13,741 nucleotides of DNA from DASPOJ01 sp050014395 (GTDB lineage Bacteria; Acidobacteriota; Terriglobia; Acidiferrales; UBA7541), in contig JBEKDK010000093.1 in NCBI GenBank assembly GCA_050014395.1, forward strand, positions 1 to 13,741, given 5' to 3'. Within the stretch, counting starts at the first letter, position 1. The number at the start of each line of letters is the position of its first letter. The notes beneath the pieces were generated by a model. That model ran no database searches. It saw only the letters and a program-made list of their open reading frames with translations, and had not been told where the DNA came from. Made by a program: the position numbers and the translations under genes. Below, piece by piece: positions 6,541-13,551 of the stretch.

Positions 6541-7485
6541 TTATTTAGTCTGCGCGGTCGCCTGCGAAATCGCCGATAGCATGTCCGGCGTCGTCCAGTC
6601 GTTGTCGGTCCAGGTGCGCGCCACGGTTCCATCCGGAGCAAGCAGAATCGTGGCCATGCTGTGCACGATCTGATTGTCCTGTTGGTAGTACACCAGATCG
6701 AACGCGCTGGCGAGCTGCTTCAAATCATCCGCCGAAGGCACAGCGAATTCCCAATGCGCGAAGCCGGAGGCGTCGCCGCCCATGTACGCCAGCCCGTATT
6801 TCCGCATCACAGCCGGCGTATCGAAAGCGGGATCGATGCTGATCGTTAGCAATTGGGTGCGCGCGAATTCCGCCGGCGACTGCGCCAACTGTTTTTCGAT
6901 GGCGGCGAATTGCCCGCTTACACGCGGGCAATAATCTGGATTGGGGCAGCGCGTGTAAATGAAAGTCAGCAGCACGGCCTTGCCTTTGAAGTTGGAGAGA
7001 TGAATCGTTCTTCCGTCCTGATTCACCAGCGGCACATCGGGGACCGCTGCGCCGGCCGCAAGCGGCGCCGTGGTTTCGCCGGGCAGCGGTTTTCCGCGGC
7101 CACTCTGATCGGTGATCAGGATGTGCTCGAGCCAATAGTCGCTGCTCGATTCCACCACGACATCCGCTACGATTCGATCGCCGGGTTGCACTTCCCCCAA
7201 GCCGTGCGGATCGCGCACCGCATATGGCATCGTCATCGCCGCCATGAATCCGGGTATGTTGTCGTGCGCCACCACGATCTGCTGCGTATCGACGCTCTTC
7301 GAGATCACCACGCCGGTGAGCTGATAGTGTTTTGGCTTTGGCGGGCAGCCGCCCACGGCCAGCGCCAAAGACAGCGCCGCAAACGCAGTGAGCGCGCGCG
7401 GTGCACGGCCGAGTGCTGCGGCGGCGCGGCTGCGAATATTGTGCGGAGGCTTCGATCTCACGGAATTCTTCGCGATCTCCCGCAA
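6541..7485 (-). CDS. SCO1/SenC family lipoprotein with fused N-terminal CusF-like copper-binding domain
   Basis: The product has 314 residues from TTG at 7485. The sequence also allows GTG at 7461 (306 residues); neither has a good Shine-Dalgarno at normal spacing. A lipoprotein signal ends at VGGC (Cys47). A CusF-like domain covers about 55-128, with AHDNIPGFMAAMTMPYAV (73-90) holding His74, Met81, Met84 and Met86. A thioredoxin-fold SCO domain follows (about 145-312). It has FIYTRCPNPDYCPR, with cysteines at 180 and 186, and NQIVHSMATILLAPDG with His275. SCO proteins deliver Cu(I) to the CuA site of cytochrome oxidase or act as thiol reductases, using two cysteines and one histidine. Here the cysteines are spaced CX5C instead of the usual CX3C, a variant I recall from acidobacterial SCO proteins. 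The fusion links a copper chaperone domain directly to the insertion domain. It is the first gene of a SCO-CusF-cytochrome unit. Confidence 0.92.
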   Translation of the reverse strand: MREIAKNSVRSKPPHNIRSRAAAALGRAPRALTAFAALSLALAVGGCPPKPKHYQLTGVVISKSVDTQQIVVAHDNIPGFMAAMTMPYAVRDPHGLGEVQPGDRIVADVVVESSSDYWLEHILITDQSGRGKPLPGETTAPLAAGAAVPDVPLVNQDGRTIHLSNFKGKAVLLTFIYTRCPNPDYCPRVSGQFAAIEKQLAQSPAEFARTQLLTISIDPAFDTPAVMRKYGLAYMGGDASGFAHWEFAVPSADDLKQLASAFDLVYYQQDNQIVHSMATILLAPDGTVARTWTDNDWTTPDMLSAISQATAQTK

Positions 7486-7548
7486 CTATTCTGCTTCGCC
7501 GCAGGATGAAGTGCAACCCCGCTCCGCGGGCGCAATTGGCCGTGCGGC

Positions 7549-7578
7549 TTGACAGTTTCGACGCCGGACCGCTATACA
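7549..7578 (+). promoter_or_regulatory. Sigma-70-type promoter predicting a leaderless mRNA
   Basis: A consensus -35 TTGACA (7549-7554) and a -10 TATACA (7573-7578) are 18 nt apart. Transcription would begin about 7 nt after the -10 box, at or within a base or two of the ATG at 7585. No Shine-Dalgarno sequence precedes that ATG. The hexamers and spacing are read directly; the transcript start is inferred. Confidence 0.6.
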
Positions 7579-7584
7579 ACATGT

Positions 7585-8016
7585 ATGGCACAAACATATT
7601 TAATTTTCGATTTCGGCACGGACGAGGAAGCGGCGCAAAAAGCGCGTCACCGCACCGACGGTTGGAAGCAAGCTTTTCACCTGGACCGCAAAATGTTGGT
7701 GAGATTCGAGCGCGAAGCGCCGGAGCCGGCGGACGCAAGCAAAACAGACGGCAAAGCTGCCAAGAAATCTAAGAAGGCTGCGGAGACCGCTGAGACCGCC
7801 GACGCTGCCGGCGGCCAAGTGCGTGTGCTAGTGCGCCTGGATTTTTCCGATCACGAGAAACTTTCCCACCAGCGTTGGATCGATCGGATTCCCGCCGACG
7901 ATGCGTTCAAGGCCGCCAAGCATGAAGTGATCGCTCACAGCGATGCGAATTTCGAGACCACTGCGAAGCGCTTTGAGGAACTCGAGTCCGAGCCCACGCC
8001 GCCCCGCGCCCGCTAA
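7585..8016 (+). CDS. Conserved-looking hypothetical protein, cytosolic, two segments joined by a Lys/Ala-rich linker
   Basis: The protein has 143 residues from the ATG at 7585 (MAQTYLIFDFG). The frame is open back to 7549, but those codons contain the promoter. There is no signal peptide or membrane segment. Residues 1-43 form a compact start (YLIFDFGTDEEA, GWKQAFHLDRKMLVRFERE). Residues 44-77 are a charged low-complexity linker rich in Lys, Ala, Glu and Thr. Residues 78-132 form a second compact part (VRVLVRLDFSDHEKLSHQRWIDRIPADDAF, FETTAKRFEEL). I do not recognise a family, and no catalytic motif is evident. Two beta-strand-like segments (YLIFDF, VRVLVRLDF) with acidic and aromatic residues could belong to one split domain. 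It is divergent from the SCO gene and apparently transcribed alone. Confidence 0.68.
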   Translation: MAQTYLIFDFGTDEEAAQKARHRTDGWKQAFHLDRKMLVRFEREAPEPADASKTDGKAAKKSKKAAETAETADAAGGQVRVLVRLDFSDHEKLSHQRWIDRIPADDAFKAAKHEVIAHSDANFETTAKRFEELESEPTPPRAR

Positions 8017-8193
8017 ACAAAGCTACGTGCGCGACGCGCCCTTTGCGGTCTGAGCCATCGCGCTGAACGCGACGGCCGCGACCTCCTCTGTGTTTACCGC
8101 TTGAACTCGGCACGCCCCTTCGGTTCAGTCCCGCCCGCTGTCCCTTAAATGACCATATGTACAGGAGTCTCGCCCGCCGCCAACCCGTAGCCT

Positions 8194-8225
8194 CCTCCTA
8201 GAAGCCGGCTTCAGGCTTCAGGAGG
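8194..8225 (+). promoter_or_regulatory. Hairpin that sequesters the Shine-Dalgarno of the Asp-box protein gene
   Basis: CCTCCT (8194-8199) pairs with AGGAGG (8220-8225), and GAAGCC (8201-8206) pairs with GGCTTC (8214-8219). This gives 12 base pairs with one bulged A (8200) and a 7-nt loop (8207-8213). AGGAGG is the ribosome binding site 7 nt before the ATG at 8233, so in this fold it is wholly paired. A competing fold uses the 12-bp palindrome GAAGCCGGCTTC (8201-8212), which would free the binding site. No U-run follows, so it is not a terminator. A regulatory role is inferred from the geometry. Confidence 0.5.
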
Positions 8226-8232
8226 CTCGGTG

Positions 8233-10284
8233 ATGCGCAAGTGGGCGATCGGTTCAGGGCGATGCTGCGGGGCACTTCTGGCTCTCGTGTTGGCGGTAGC
8301 TATAAGCGCGAAGGCCCAAGACTGGCGGCCAGTCGGCCCACAGGGCGGAGATGTCGAGTCCCTGGCGGCGGTGCCGGGCGGCACGCAGGTCCTGTTCATC
8401 GGCACTTCCGATGGCCACGTGTTTCGCTCCGATGACGGCGGCGAGCATTGGCTGATGGCCGGCCGCGTTGGGCCTGGACACGATCATGTTGTCACCGCCA
8501 TCGTTGTGGATCCGCGCGCGCATGACACTCTTTTGGCCAGCAGTTGGACGCTGAGCGGCAACGGCGGCGGCGTTTGGCGCAGCCGCGATGGCGGCCGCAC
8601 TTGGGAATCGGCCGGACTGGAAGGCCACGCGGTACGCGCGCTGGCTGCGGCTCCATCGAATCCCGATCTTCTGATCGCCGGCGCAGTGGATGGCGTCTTC
8701 CGTTCGCGCGACGCCGGCAGCACATGGGAGCGAATTTCTCCCGAGGGCCGCGACGATCTTGTGAATTTCGATTCCATCGCCATCGATCCGCGCGATCCGG
8801 ACACAATCTACGCTGGAACATTTCATCTTCCGTGGAAGACGATCGACGGCGGCCGCAGCTGGACTCCGATTCACACCGGCATGGTGGAAGATTCCGACGT
8901 GATGAGTCTGAGCGTCGATCCGCGAGATCCCGACCACGTTTTCGCCAGCGCCTGCTCGGGAATTTATTCCAGCCACAACGGCGGATTGAATTGGGTGAAG
9001 TTCAAGGGAATCCCCAACACTTCGCGGCGCACGGTGCATCTGCTGCAAGATCCGCAGAATTCGCTGACGGTTTACGCCGCGACCACGCAAGGCCTATGGA
9101 AAACGACCGACGACGGCGGCGCGTGGCATCTGGTGACGCCCGATACTTGGAGCATTCTTTCGATCGTGATCGATCCCACGCACTCGGAGCGCGTGATTCT
9201 CGGCACCGAACGCATGGGCGTTGAAATCAGCGCGGATGGCGGCAAAACGTATCGCGCCGCAAACGATGGGTTCTCTCATCGGCGCATCGCCGATCTCGCC
9301 ACCGATCCTGCGCATCCCGGTTGGGCGCTCGTGGTGCTGACGAACGCCGTCGAACCCGTGCTGGAAACGCGCGACTCTGGGCACACATGGTTACCGCTGG
9401 CCGCCGGTTTGAAGTTCGGACCGCCGCGCCGCGTGTTTTCTTCGCCCGACGGTTGGTTGGCCGCGCCTGCGCCGGGAGGATTGCTGCGATTCGACGAAGC
9501 ACACGGCGCGTGGATCGCCGCCAATGAAGTGATCGAAAGATCCGCCGCGCCGGCACGGACCGCCCCGCGAGCAGCGGGCGCGTCCGCGCGCTCAACTTCG
9601 CGGACCTCAGCGAGCGCAAAATCGGCAACGATCCGCACAATCGCGCCGTTCAACGCCGTCGTAAACGATGTCGCATTTTCAAACGACGCGTGGTACGCCG
9701 CGACAGAAGTTGGTCTATACGTTTCGCACGATCGCGGCGCGACGTGGATGGCGATGCCGCTGCCGAGTGAGGCTGCCGGCGCGGCGCGCGCCGTGCGCGT
9801 TCGCGATGGTTTTCTGTTTGTCGTGACGCCGCACACGCTGGAAATATCTTCCGACGCAGGCAAAACCTGGGTGCCGCGCGCGCTCCCGATTGAAGCGCGA
9901 ACGGACACGCATCTGGAAATGGCCGCGATCGGTGCGGTGTATTTGGCGAGCGATCGCGGGCTGTTCGTTTCGCGTGACGCCGGATTTTCCTGGCGCCAAG
10001 CGAAGCTGCCGGAATTGGTGATGGAAGATTTGATCGTGACGCCGAGCGCCGTTGTCGTCACGACGCCTTCCGGACTTTACGCTTCACGCGATGCGGGGCT
10101 CACTTGGACGCGCGTCGAAGCTCCCGGTTCCGATTCGGAATCTTCGCTCGTTCGATCTGTCGGCAGCGGAGCGGAATTGCTGGCCGCGTCTCCGACGGAA
10201 GGGTTGTACGTCGCCGCGGTGACGACTATAGCAGCGCCAGTTTCCGCGAGCCGCGATTCGGAAATGTCCGAGCCGCAAAAATAA
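8233..10284 (+). CDS. Secreted Asp-box (BNR-like) repeat protein, two predicted beta-propellers
   Basis: The protein has 683 residues from the ATG at 8233, with GGAGG 7 nt upstream; a GTG one codon earlier is less well spaced. Residues 1-29 are a signal peptide ending SAKAQ. The rest carries twelve Asp-box motifs of the type SxDxGxTW, for example RSDDGGEHW, RSRDGGRTW, RSRDAGSTW, KTIDGGRSW, SSHNGGLNW and SRDAGFSW. They alternate with strands such as IAIDPRDPDTIYAG. This is the fold of VPS10/sortilin, Ycf48-like and sialidase-type propellers. Eight motifs precede and four follow a low-complexity Ala/Ser/Arg/Thr linker (about 434-472), suggesting two propellers. No sialidase catalytic residues (Arg triad, Tyr/Glu pair) are evident, so an enzyme role is not claimed; such proteins often act in binding or assembly outside the cell. 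There is no obvious C-terminal anchor. The gene stands alone. Confidence 0.9.
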   Translation: MRKWAIGSGRCCGALLALVLAVAISAKAQDWRPVGPQGGDVESLAAVPGGTQVLFIGTSDGHVFRSDDGGEHWLMAGRVGPGHDHVVTAIVVDPRAHDTLLASSWTLSGNGGGVWRSRDGGRTWESAGLEGHAVRALAAAPSNPDLLIAGAVDGVFRSRDAGSTWERISPEGRDDLVNFDSIAIDPRDPDTIYAGTFHLPWKTIDGGRSWTPIHTGMVEDSDVMSLSVDPRDPDHVFASACSGIYSSHNGGLNWVKFKGIPNTSRRTVHLLQDPQNSLTVYAATTQGLWKTTDDGGAWHLVTPDTWSILSIVIDPTHSERVILGTERMGVEISADGGKTYRAANDGFSHRRIADLATDPAHPGWALVVLTNAVEPVLETRDSGHTWLPLAAGLKFGPPRRVFSSPDGWLAAPAPGGLLRFDEAHGAWIAANEVIERSAAPARTAPRAAGASARSTSRTSASAKSATIRTIAPFNAVVNDVAFSNDAWYAATEVGLYVSHDRGATWMAMPLPSEAAGAARAVRVRDGFLFVVTPHTLEISSDAGKTWVPRALPIEARTDTHLEMAAIGAVYLASDRGLFVSRDAGFSWRQAKLPELVMEDLIVTPSAVVVTTPSGLYASRDAGLTWTRVEAPGSDSESSLVRSVGSGAELLAASPTEGLYVAAVTTIAAPVSASRDSEMSEPQK

Positions 10285-10305
10285 ATTTGTAGGAACGGCG
10301 CTCCT

Positions 10306-10326
10306 GATTTTCACCCAGCTGAAATC
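10306..10326. terminator. Weak hairpin between convergent genes
   Basis: GATTTTCA (10306-10313) and TGAAATC (10320-10326) can pair with one bulged T across a 6-nt loop. It lies in the 48-nt space between the stop of the Asp-box protein (10284) and the stop of the PilZ-TonB protein (10333). The stem is AT-rich and no strong U-run follows; position is the main reason to list it. Confidence 0.25.
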
Positions 10327-10332
10327 TGGAAG

Positions 10333-12708
10333 TTAGAGCTGGAAGTGGATAATCACCGTGATGTGCGCGGGCGTCGGCTTGCCGTCGAGCAGCGCCGGGG
10401 CGTACTTGCGCTTGCGGAGCGCATCGACGGCGGCTTGCCGCAGCATCGTTGGGCCGGAAATCACCGCGGCACTTGCCACTTTACCGGTCTCGTCAATCAG
10501 CAGGTCCACAGAAACGTCTCCTTCGACTTTTTCCGCGCGCGCTGAAATTGGGTAGAGCGGCGCGGGCGCCGAAAGCAGGCGCGGCTGTATCACGCCCGTC
10601 GATTTCCGCACAGCCGGAGGCGCCGGCGGAGCGTTGGGTTGCGGCGTGTCCGCGAGGATGCTGTTGGCGGAAGCGGCCTGGACGGCGCCGGACAAATCAG
10701 GCGTGACGGCAGGCGCCGATTGATTCGTCGAGTGAGCTGCCACCGTGGGAGCGGACATCGATAGCTCCGCGACGGGCGCTCCACGCAGAGGCGCCGGAGC
10801 TGGGGTGCGCGGATTCGTCGCAACCGGCGTCACATTCGCGATAGCGGCGGATTGCGTGGCGCCGCGTGAATTTTTCGGCGTGGCCGGCTTCGCGGGCGCG
10901 GAGGCAGTGCTGGTTGCGGCCGGGGCCGCGCCGGTAATCGGTGACGCTTCAGACGTTGCCGCACTGGACGCAGCGGATGGGGCGGACGCCGGCGCGCTGG
11001 CGGAAGAAGCGGGTTCGGTGGCGGCGCTGAGCCCTGTGTTGGTTTCGGTCCTTTTCTCCCAACGATACAGCGATGGTCCCTCAGCAATTCCCACGCCGAC
11101 AATCGCAGCGGCTACGATGATCCACACTAACGTCGACCAGACCTTTTTCCCCTTGGTCGGCCCCGCATCCCAACTGAGCAGGTGACCACCGGACAAGACC
11201 GGAGAGGCGGACGTCACGGGCTTGCCCGCAGACGTCATTGCGCCAGACAAGATCGCCCCGCGAGGCGCCGGCTTCCCGCTGATCGCTGAAGCCTTGGCGG
11301 ACAACGGTTTCGCGGCGGAGAACGAGGGCCTTGCAGGCAGCGGCGGCGCGATGATCGGGACGGCTCTCGGCTCGATAGGCGTCGGCGCAGTTGTTGCGAC
11401 GGGCGCGGGCTGAGGCGGGGCGGGCGTCGATGCGGCGCTCGCAGGCGCGGCTTCCGCGACGATGACAGGCTCCGGCGCAGGCTCCGGTGCATGCGCTGGC
11501 GTGATCTCTGGCTCCGCGGCGATCGGAGCAGGCTGTTCGACGATTGGCGCTGCGGCAACCTCAGCGATGACGGGTTCTGCGGCGGCTAAGGGCTCGAGTG
11601 TCGGCTTGGCCTCGACGGGCGCTTCGGATGCGGGCGCGGCGAGAACGGGCGCGGGCGGTTCAGGCTCGGGCGGCGCGGGCTCGGGCGGTGCGGGCTGAAG
11701 CGGAGCGGCGTGGGGCGCCGCGCTCGGTGGTTCCTCGTGGACGATCGTTTGATCGTTCACAATCGAAGCATGCAGCATGGTGAAGAAAGGATGGCGCGAT
11801 TCCGCCGCGGGCGCGTTCGTTGTGGAGTGTGTTGCCGGAGCGGGGGCATCCGCGATGGGAACGGGCGTCACGCGCGTTGGGCTGGCGGAAACGTCCGGGC
11901 CCTTCGGTGCGCGCTCTTTGTGAACCAGAGATGGCCTGAGAGATTTGCCGATTCCCGCAGCCGGGAATTCCATTCCCCAGAAACTAGGCGCCGGTTTCAC
12001 AAATTCAAGTTCGACGTAATTCTTCGCTCCGGGCTTGGATTTGACCCCGATCACGCGGCAGGCCGCCGCGTGGCTTGAGTTGAGGCGCCGGAGGTTAAGG
12101 ATTTGTCCGGTCTCGACAGGTTGAGACAGCCGCACGACCGCGCCTTCAGCAAAGACGATCACGGTGGCGGTTTCTTCGACGAACGGATCCGGAGCGGGAG
12201 ACAGTCGCTGGATCGAGACTCCGATTTCAGCTTGCAGGAAATGCGGATCGAGTTCCGAAACCTTTACCGCAAGCGTGTGTGGCGCCGAGCGGACCTTCAC
12301 CGCCACGCTCATGCGCATGTGCGTTTCGGCGCCCGTCGCGACAACGATGCGGTCCATTTCGATGGGCTGATCGAGATTCAATTCGAGTTCGTCTCTCAGC
12401 AGCGGCATCATGACGGCGAGCGCGATCTTGCCTTGCTTGATCGCATAGACGCCCACAGGGGCAGAGTCGTCCGTGAGATCGCCGGAGAGTTCGACATCCA
12501 GGGGAAACTTCAAGAACTCACCGAAGTTTCCGTGCGGGCGCACGTCAATGTTTAAGGAGATTTCGAGACTGTGATCGCCGGGGTACTCGATGTCGCCGCT
12601 ACTCCAAAAACCGAAGCCCTTGTCGTTGCGTCCCCAGGCAGCGGCGGCGTCAGCGCCGGCTTTCACCCACAGCGGATCGTTGCGCGCGATGGAGACGGCC
12701 AGAGACAT
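10333..12708 (-). CDS. PilZ-like / TonB C-terminal fusion protein with one membrane segment
   Basis: The protein has 791 residues from the ATG at 12708, with AAGGA about 7 nt upstream; the frame extends to a TTG at 12723 inside that binding site. Residues 1-150 are an unrecognised, mostly beta N-terminal region. Residues about 165-250 look like a PilZ domain: VSIQRL, VEETATVIVFAEGAVVRL, GQILNLRRLNSSHAAACRVIGV, NYVELEFVKPAPSFWGMEFP. The c-di-GMP-binding RxxxR and D/NxSxxG motifs are not intact. Residues about 275-465 are Pro/Ala/Glu-rich. A single membrane segment lies at about 523-543 (VWSTLVWIIVAAAIVGVGIA), followed by an Ala/Ser/Pro-rich periplasmic spacer. A TonB C-terminal domain occupies 709-791 (YPISARAEKVEGDVSVDLLIDETGKV, ALRKRKYAPALLDGKP). 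Unlike classical TonB, the membrane anchor is in the middle, leaving over 500 residues in the cytoplasm. No exbB or exbD is nearby. Confidence 0.88.
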   Translation of the reverse strand: MSLAVSIARNDPLWVKAGADAAAAWGRNDKGFGFWSSGDIEYPGDHSLEISLNIDVRPHGNFGEFLKFPLDVELSGDLTDDSAPVGVYAIKQGKIALAVMMPLLRDELELNLDQPIEMDRIVVATGAETHMRMSVAVKVRSAPHTLAVKVSELDPHFLQAEIGVSIQRLSPAPDPFVEETATVIVFAEGAVVRLSQPVETGQILNLRRLNSSHAAACRVIGVKSKPGAKNYVELEFVKPAPSFWGMEFPAAGIGKSLRPSLVHKERAPKGPDVSASPTRVTPVPIADAPAPATHSTTNAPAAESRHPFFTMLHASIVNDQTIVHEEPPSAAPHAAPLQPAPPEPAPPEPEPPAPVLAAPASEAPVEAKPTLEPLAAAEPVIAEVAAAPIVEQPAPIAAEPEITPAHAPEPAPEPVIVAEAAPASAASTPAPPQPAPVATTAPTPIEPRAVPIIAPPLPARPSFSAAKPLSAKASAISGKPAPRGAILSGAMTSAGKPVTSASPVLSGGHLLSWDAGPTKGKKVWSTLVWIIVAAAIVGVGIAEGPSLYRWEKRTETNTGLSAATEPASSASAPASAPSAASSAATSEASPITGAAPAATSTASAPAKPATPKNSRGATQSAAIANVTPVATNPRTPAPAPLRGAPVAELSMSAPTVAAHSTNQSAPAVTPDLSGAVQAASANSILADTPQPNAPPAPPAVRKSTGVIQPRLLSAPAPLYPISARAEKVEGDVSVDLLIDETGKVASAAVISGPTMLRQAAVDALRKRKYAPALLDGKPTPAHITVIIHFQL

Positions 12709-12844
12709 TTCAAATCCTTGCAAACCCTTTCGCGATCCCGCCGCGCGTGGAGGTTGGCGCGTTCAGCGTGAACTCGTTCGCCGGCCGGTGGAAAAAAGGA
12801 ACCGATCCGGCGGTCGATCGATCCGAACTCCTGCGGAGCAAAAT

Positions 12845-12864
12845 ACCGGGCGGGGCTTCCCGGT
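12845..12864 (-). terminator. Terminator-like hairpin upstream of the PilZ-TonB gene
   Basis: ACCGGG (12845-12850) and CCCGGT (12859-12864) form a 6-bp GC-rich stem with an 8-nt loop. Read on the minus strand the stem is followed by ATTTTG, a short U-run. It lies 137 nt upstream of the PilZ-TonB start, in its direction of transcription, so it would end transcription arriving from the right or act in the leader of this gene. The stem is short. Confidence 0.35.
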
Positions 12865-12950
12865 CGAACGCTAAGGTACCGCGTGTCGTATCGGGATGCA
12901 ATGCGTCCTTCAGTTTGTGTGGTGGTGCCGGGTTAGGTTATCCTGCGTTC

Positions 12951-13046
12951 GCCTCCGGCCTTCGGCGGCTTCGGCGCGGCAAGCCGTCGAGGGGTACCCA
13001 CACCCCCGGTGTGTTTTGCGTAAGAGTGGCAAATACAGGACTTACG
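12951..13046. repeat. Cluster of three short hairpins, probable dispersed intergenic repeat
   Basis: Three inverted repeats follow each other: GCCTCCG/CGGCGGC (12951-12969, one mismatch), CACACC/GGTGTG with loop CCC (12999-13013), then TTTT, and CGTAAG/CTTACG with a 16-nt loop (13019-13046). No gene overlaps them. The string GGGGTACCCACACCCCCGG followed by a T-run and CGTAAG resembles intergenic sequence I recall from other Acidobacteriota genomes, so I read it as a copy of a dispersed element; that part is memory and unchecked. The middle hairpin plus TTTT could also work as a plus-strand terminator. Confidence 0.4.
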
Positions 13047-13551
13047 GGAGAAGAGTGCGCATGAGTGTGAAAAGAAGCGGGTTGATATCGTGTGTTTTCA
13101 ATGAGTTGTACACCCTGTTGTAATCGATTGAAAATAGATGCGTTGCGAGGGCGCTTTTGTGCACGTTTGCGCGTTTCAATTGAATTGCGGCGATGGAATT
13201 TTATGCGGCGGGTGCGATGACGCAGGGAAGGTCTCGTCCCAGCGACGTGAGAGTTTTCCGCGGACACTCCGGCAAGCAGGTGCAGTTGTGAAGAGAGAGT
13301 GTTGTGCGAGTGCGGCGCAGGACGCGTTTTAGGCGGCTTGCGACGGTGCAACGAGGCGGGCGAGGATGTGCGCTCGCGAGTCATACACAAGCGTAACATG
13401 CAGAGTACTATAATGTCAACAGATATCTATAGACTATTCGAACGGAATGGGTAGATATTATCCGGGGTGCGTTGCCTGAGTGTCTCTTCGAAAACAAAAT
13501 GCAGAAGGATTGTGTCGCCGCCTACGGGGCTTAGTTCTTCGTGCGATTGTA

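Noticed and set aside
8090..8150. GGTTCAGTCCC with nearby GC-rich arms as a possible tRNA T-arm
   Set aside because: No acceptor stem, anticodon arm or D-arm can be assembled around it and the T-loop consensus GTTCRANNC is not matched.
8233..10284. Asp-box protein as a sialidase
   Set aside because: Asp-boxes occur in many non-enzymatic propellers. The arginine triad and nucleophilic Tyr/Glu of sialidases were not found, so only a structural description is given.
12710..12901. Small minus-strand open frame ending in TGA two bases before the PilZ-TonB ATG
   Set aside because: The close spacing suggested a coupled leader peptide, but the start is a TTG without a binding site, the composition is not protein-like and a terminator-like hairpin lies within it.
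12938..13399. Minus-strand open frame of about 153 codons in the right-hand intergenic region, with a TTGACA upstream
   Set aside because: The product is dominated by Arg, Ser, Pro and His with no domain, no signal peptide and no ribosome binding site, and it runs across the three-hairpin repeat. This is typical of chance open frames in GC-rich DNA.
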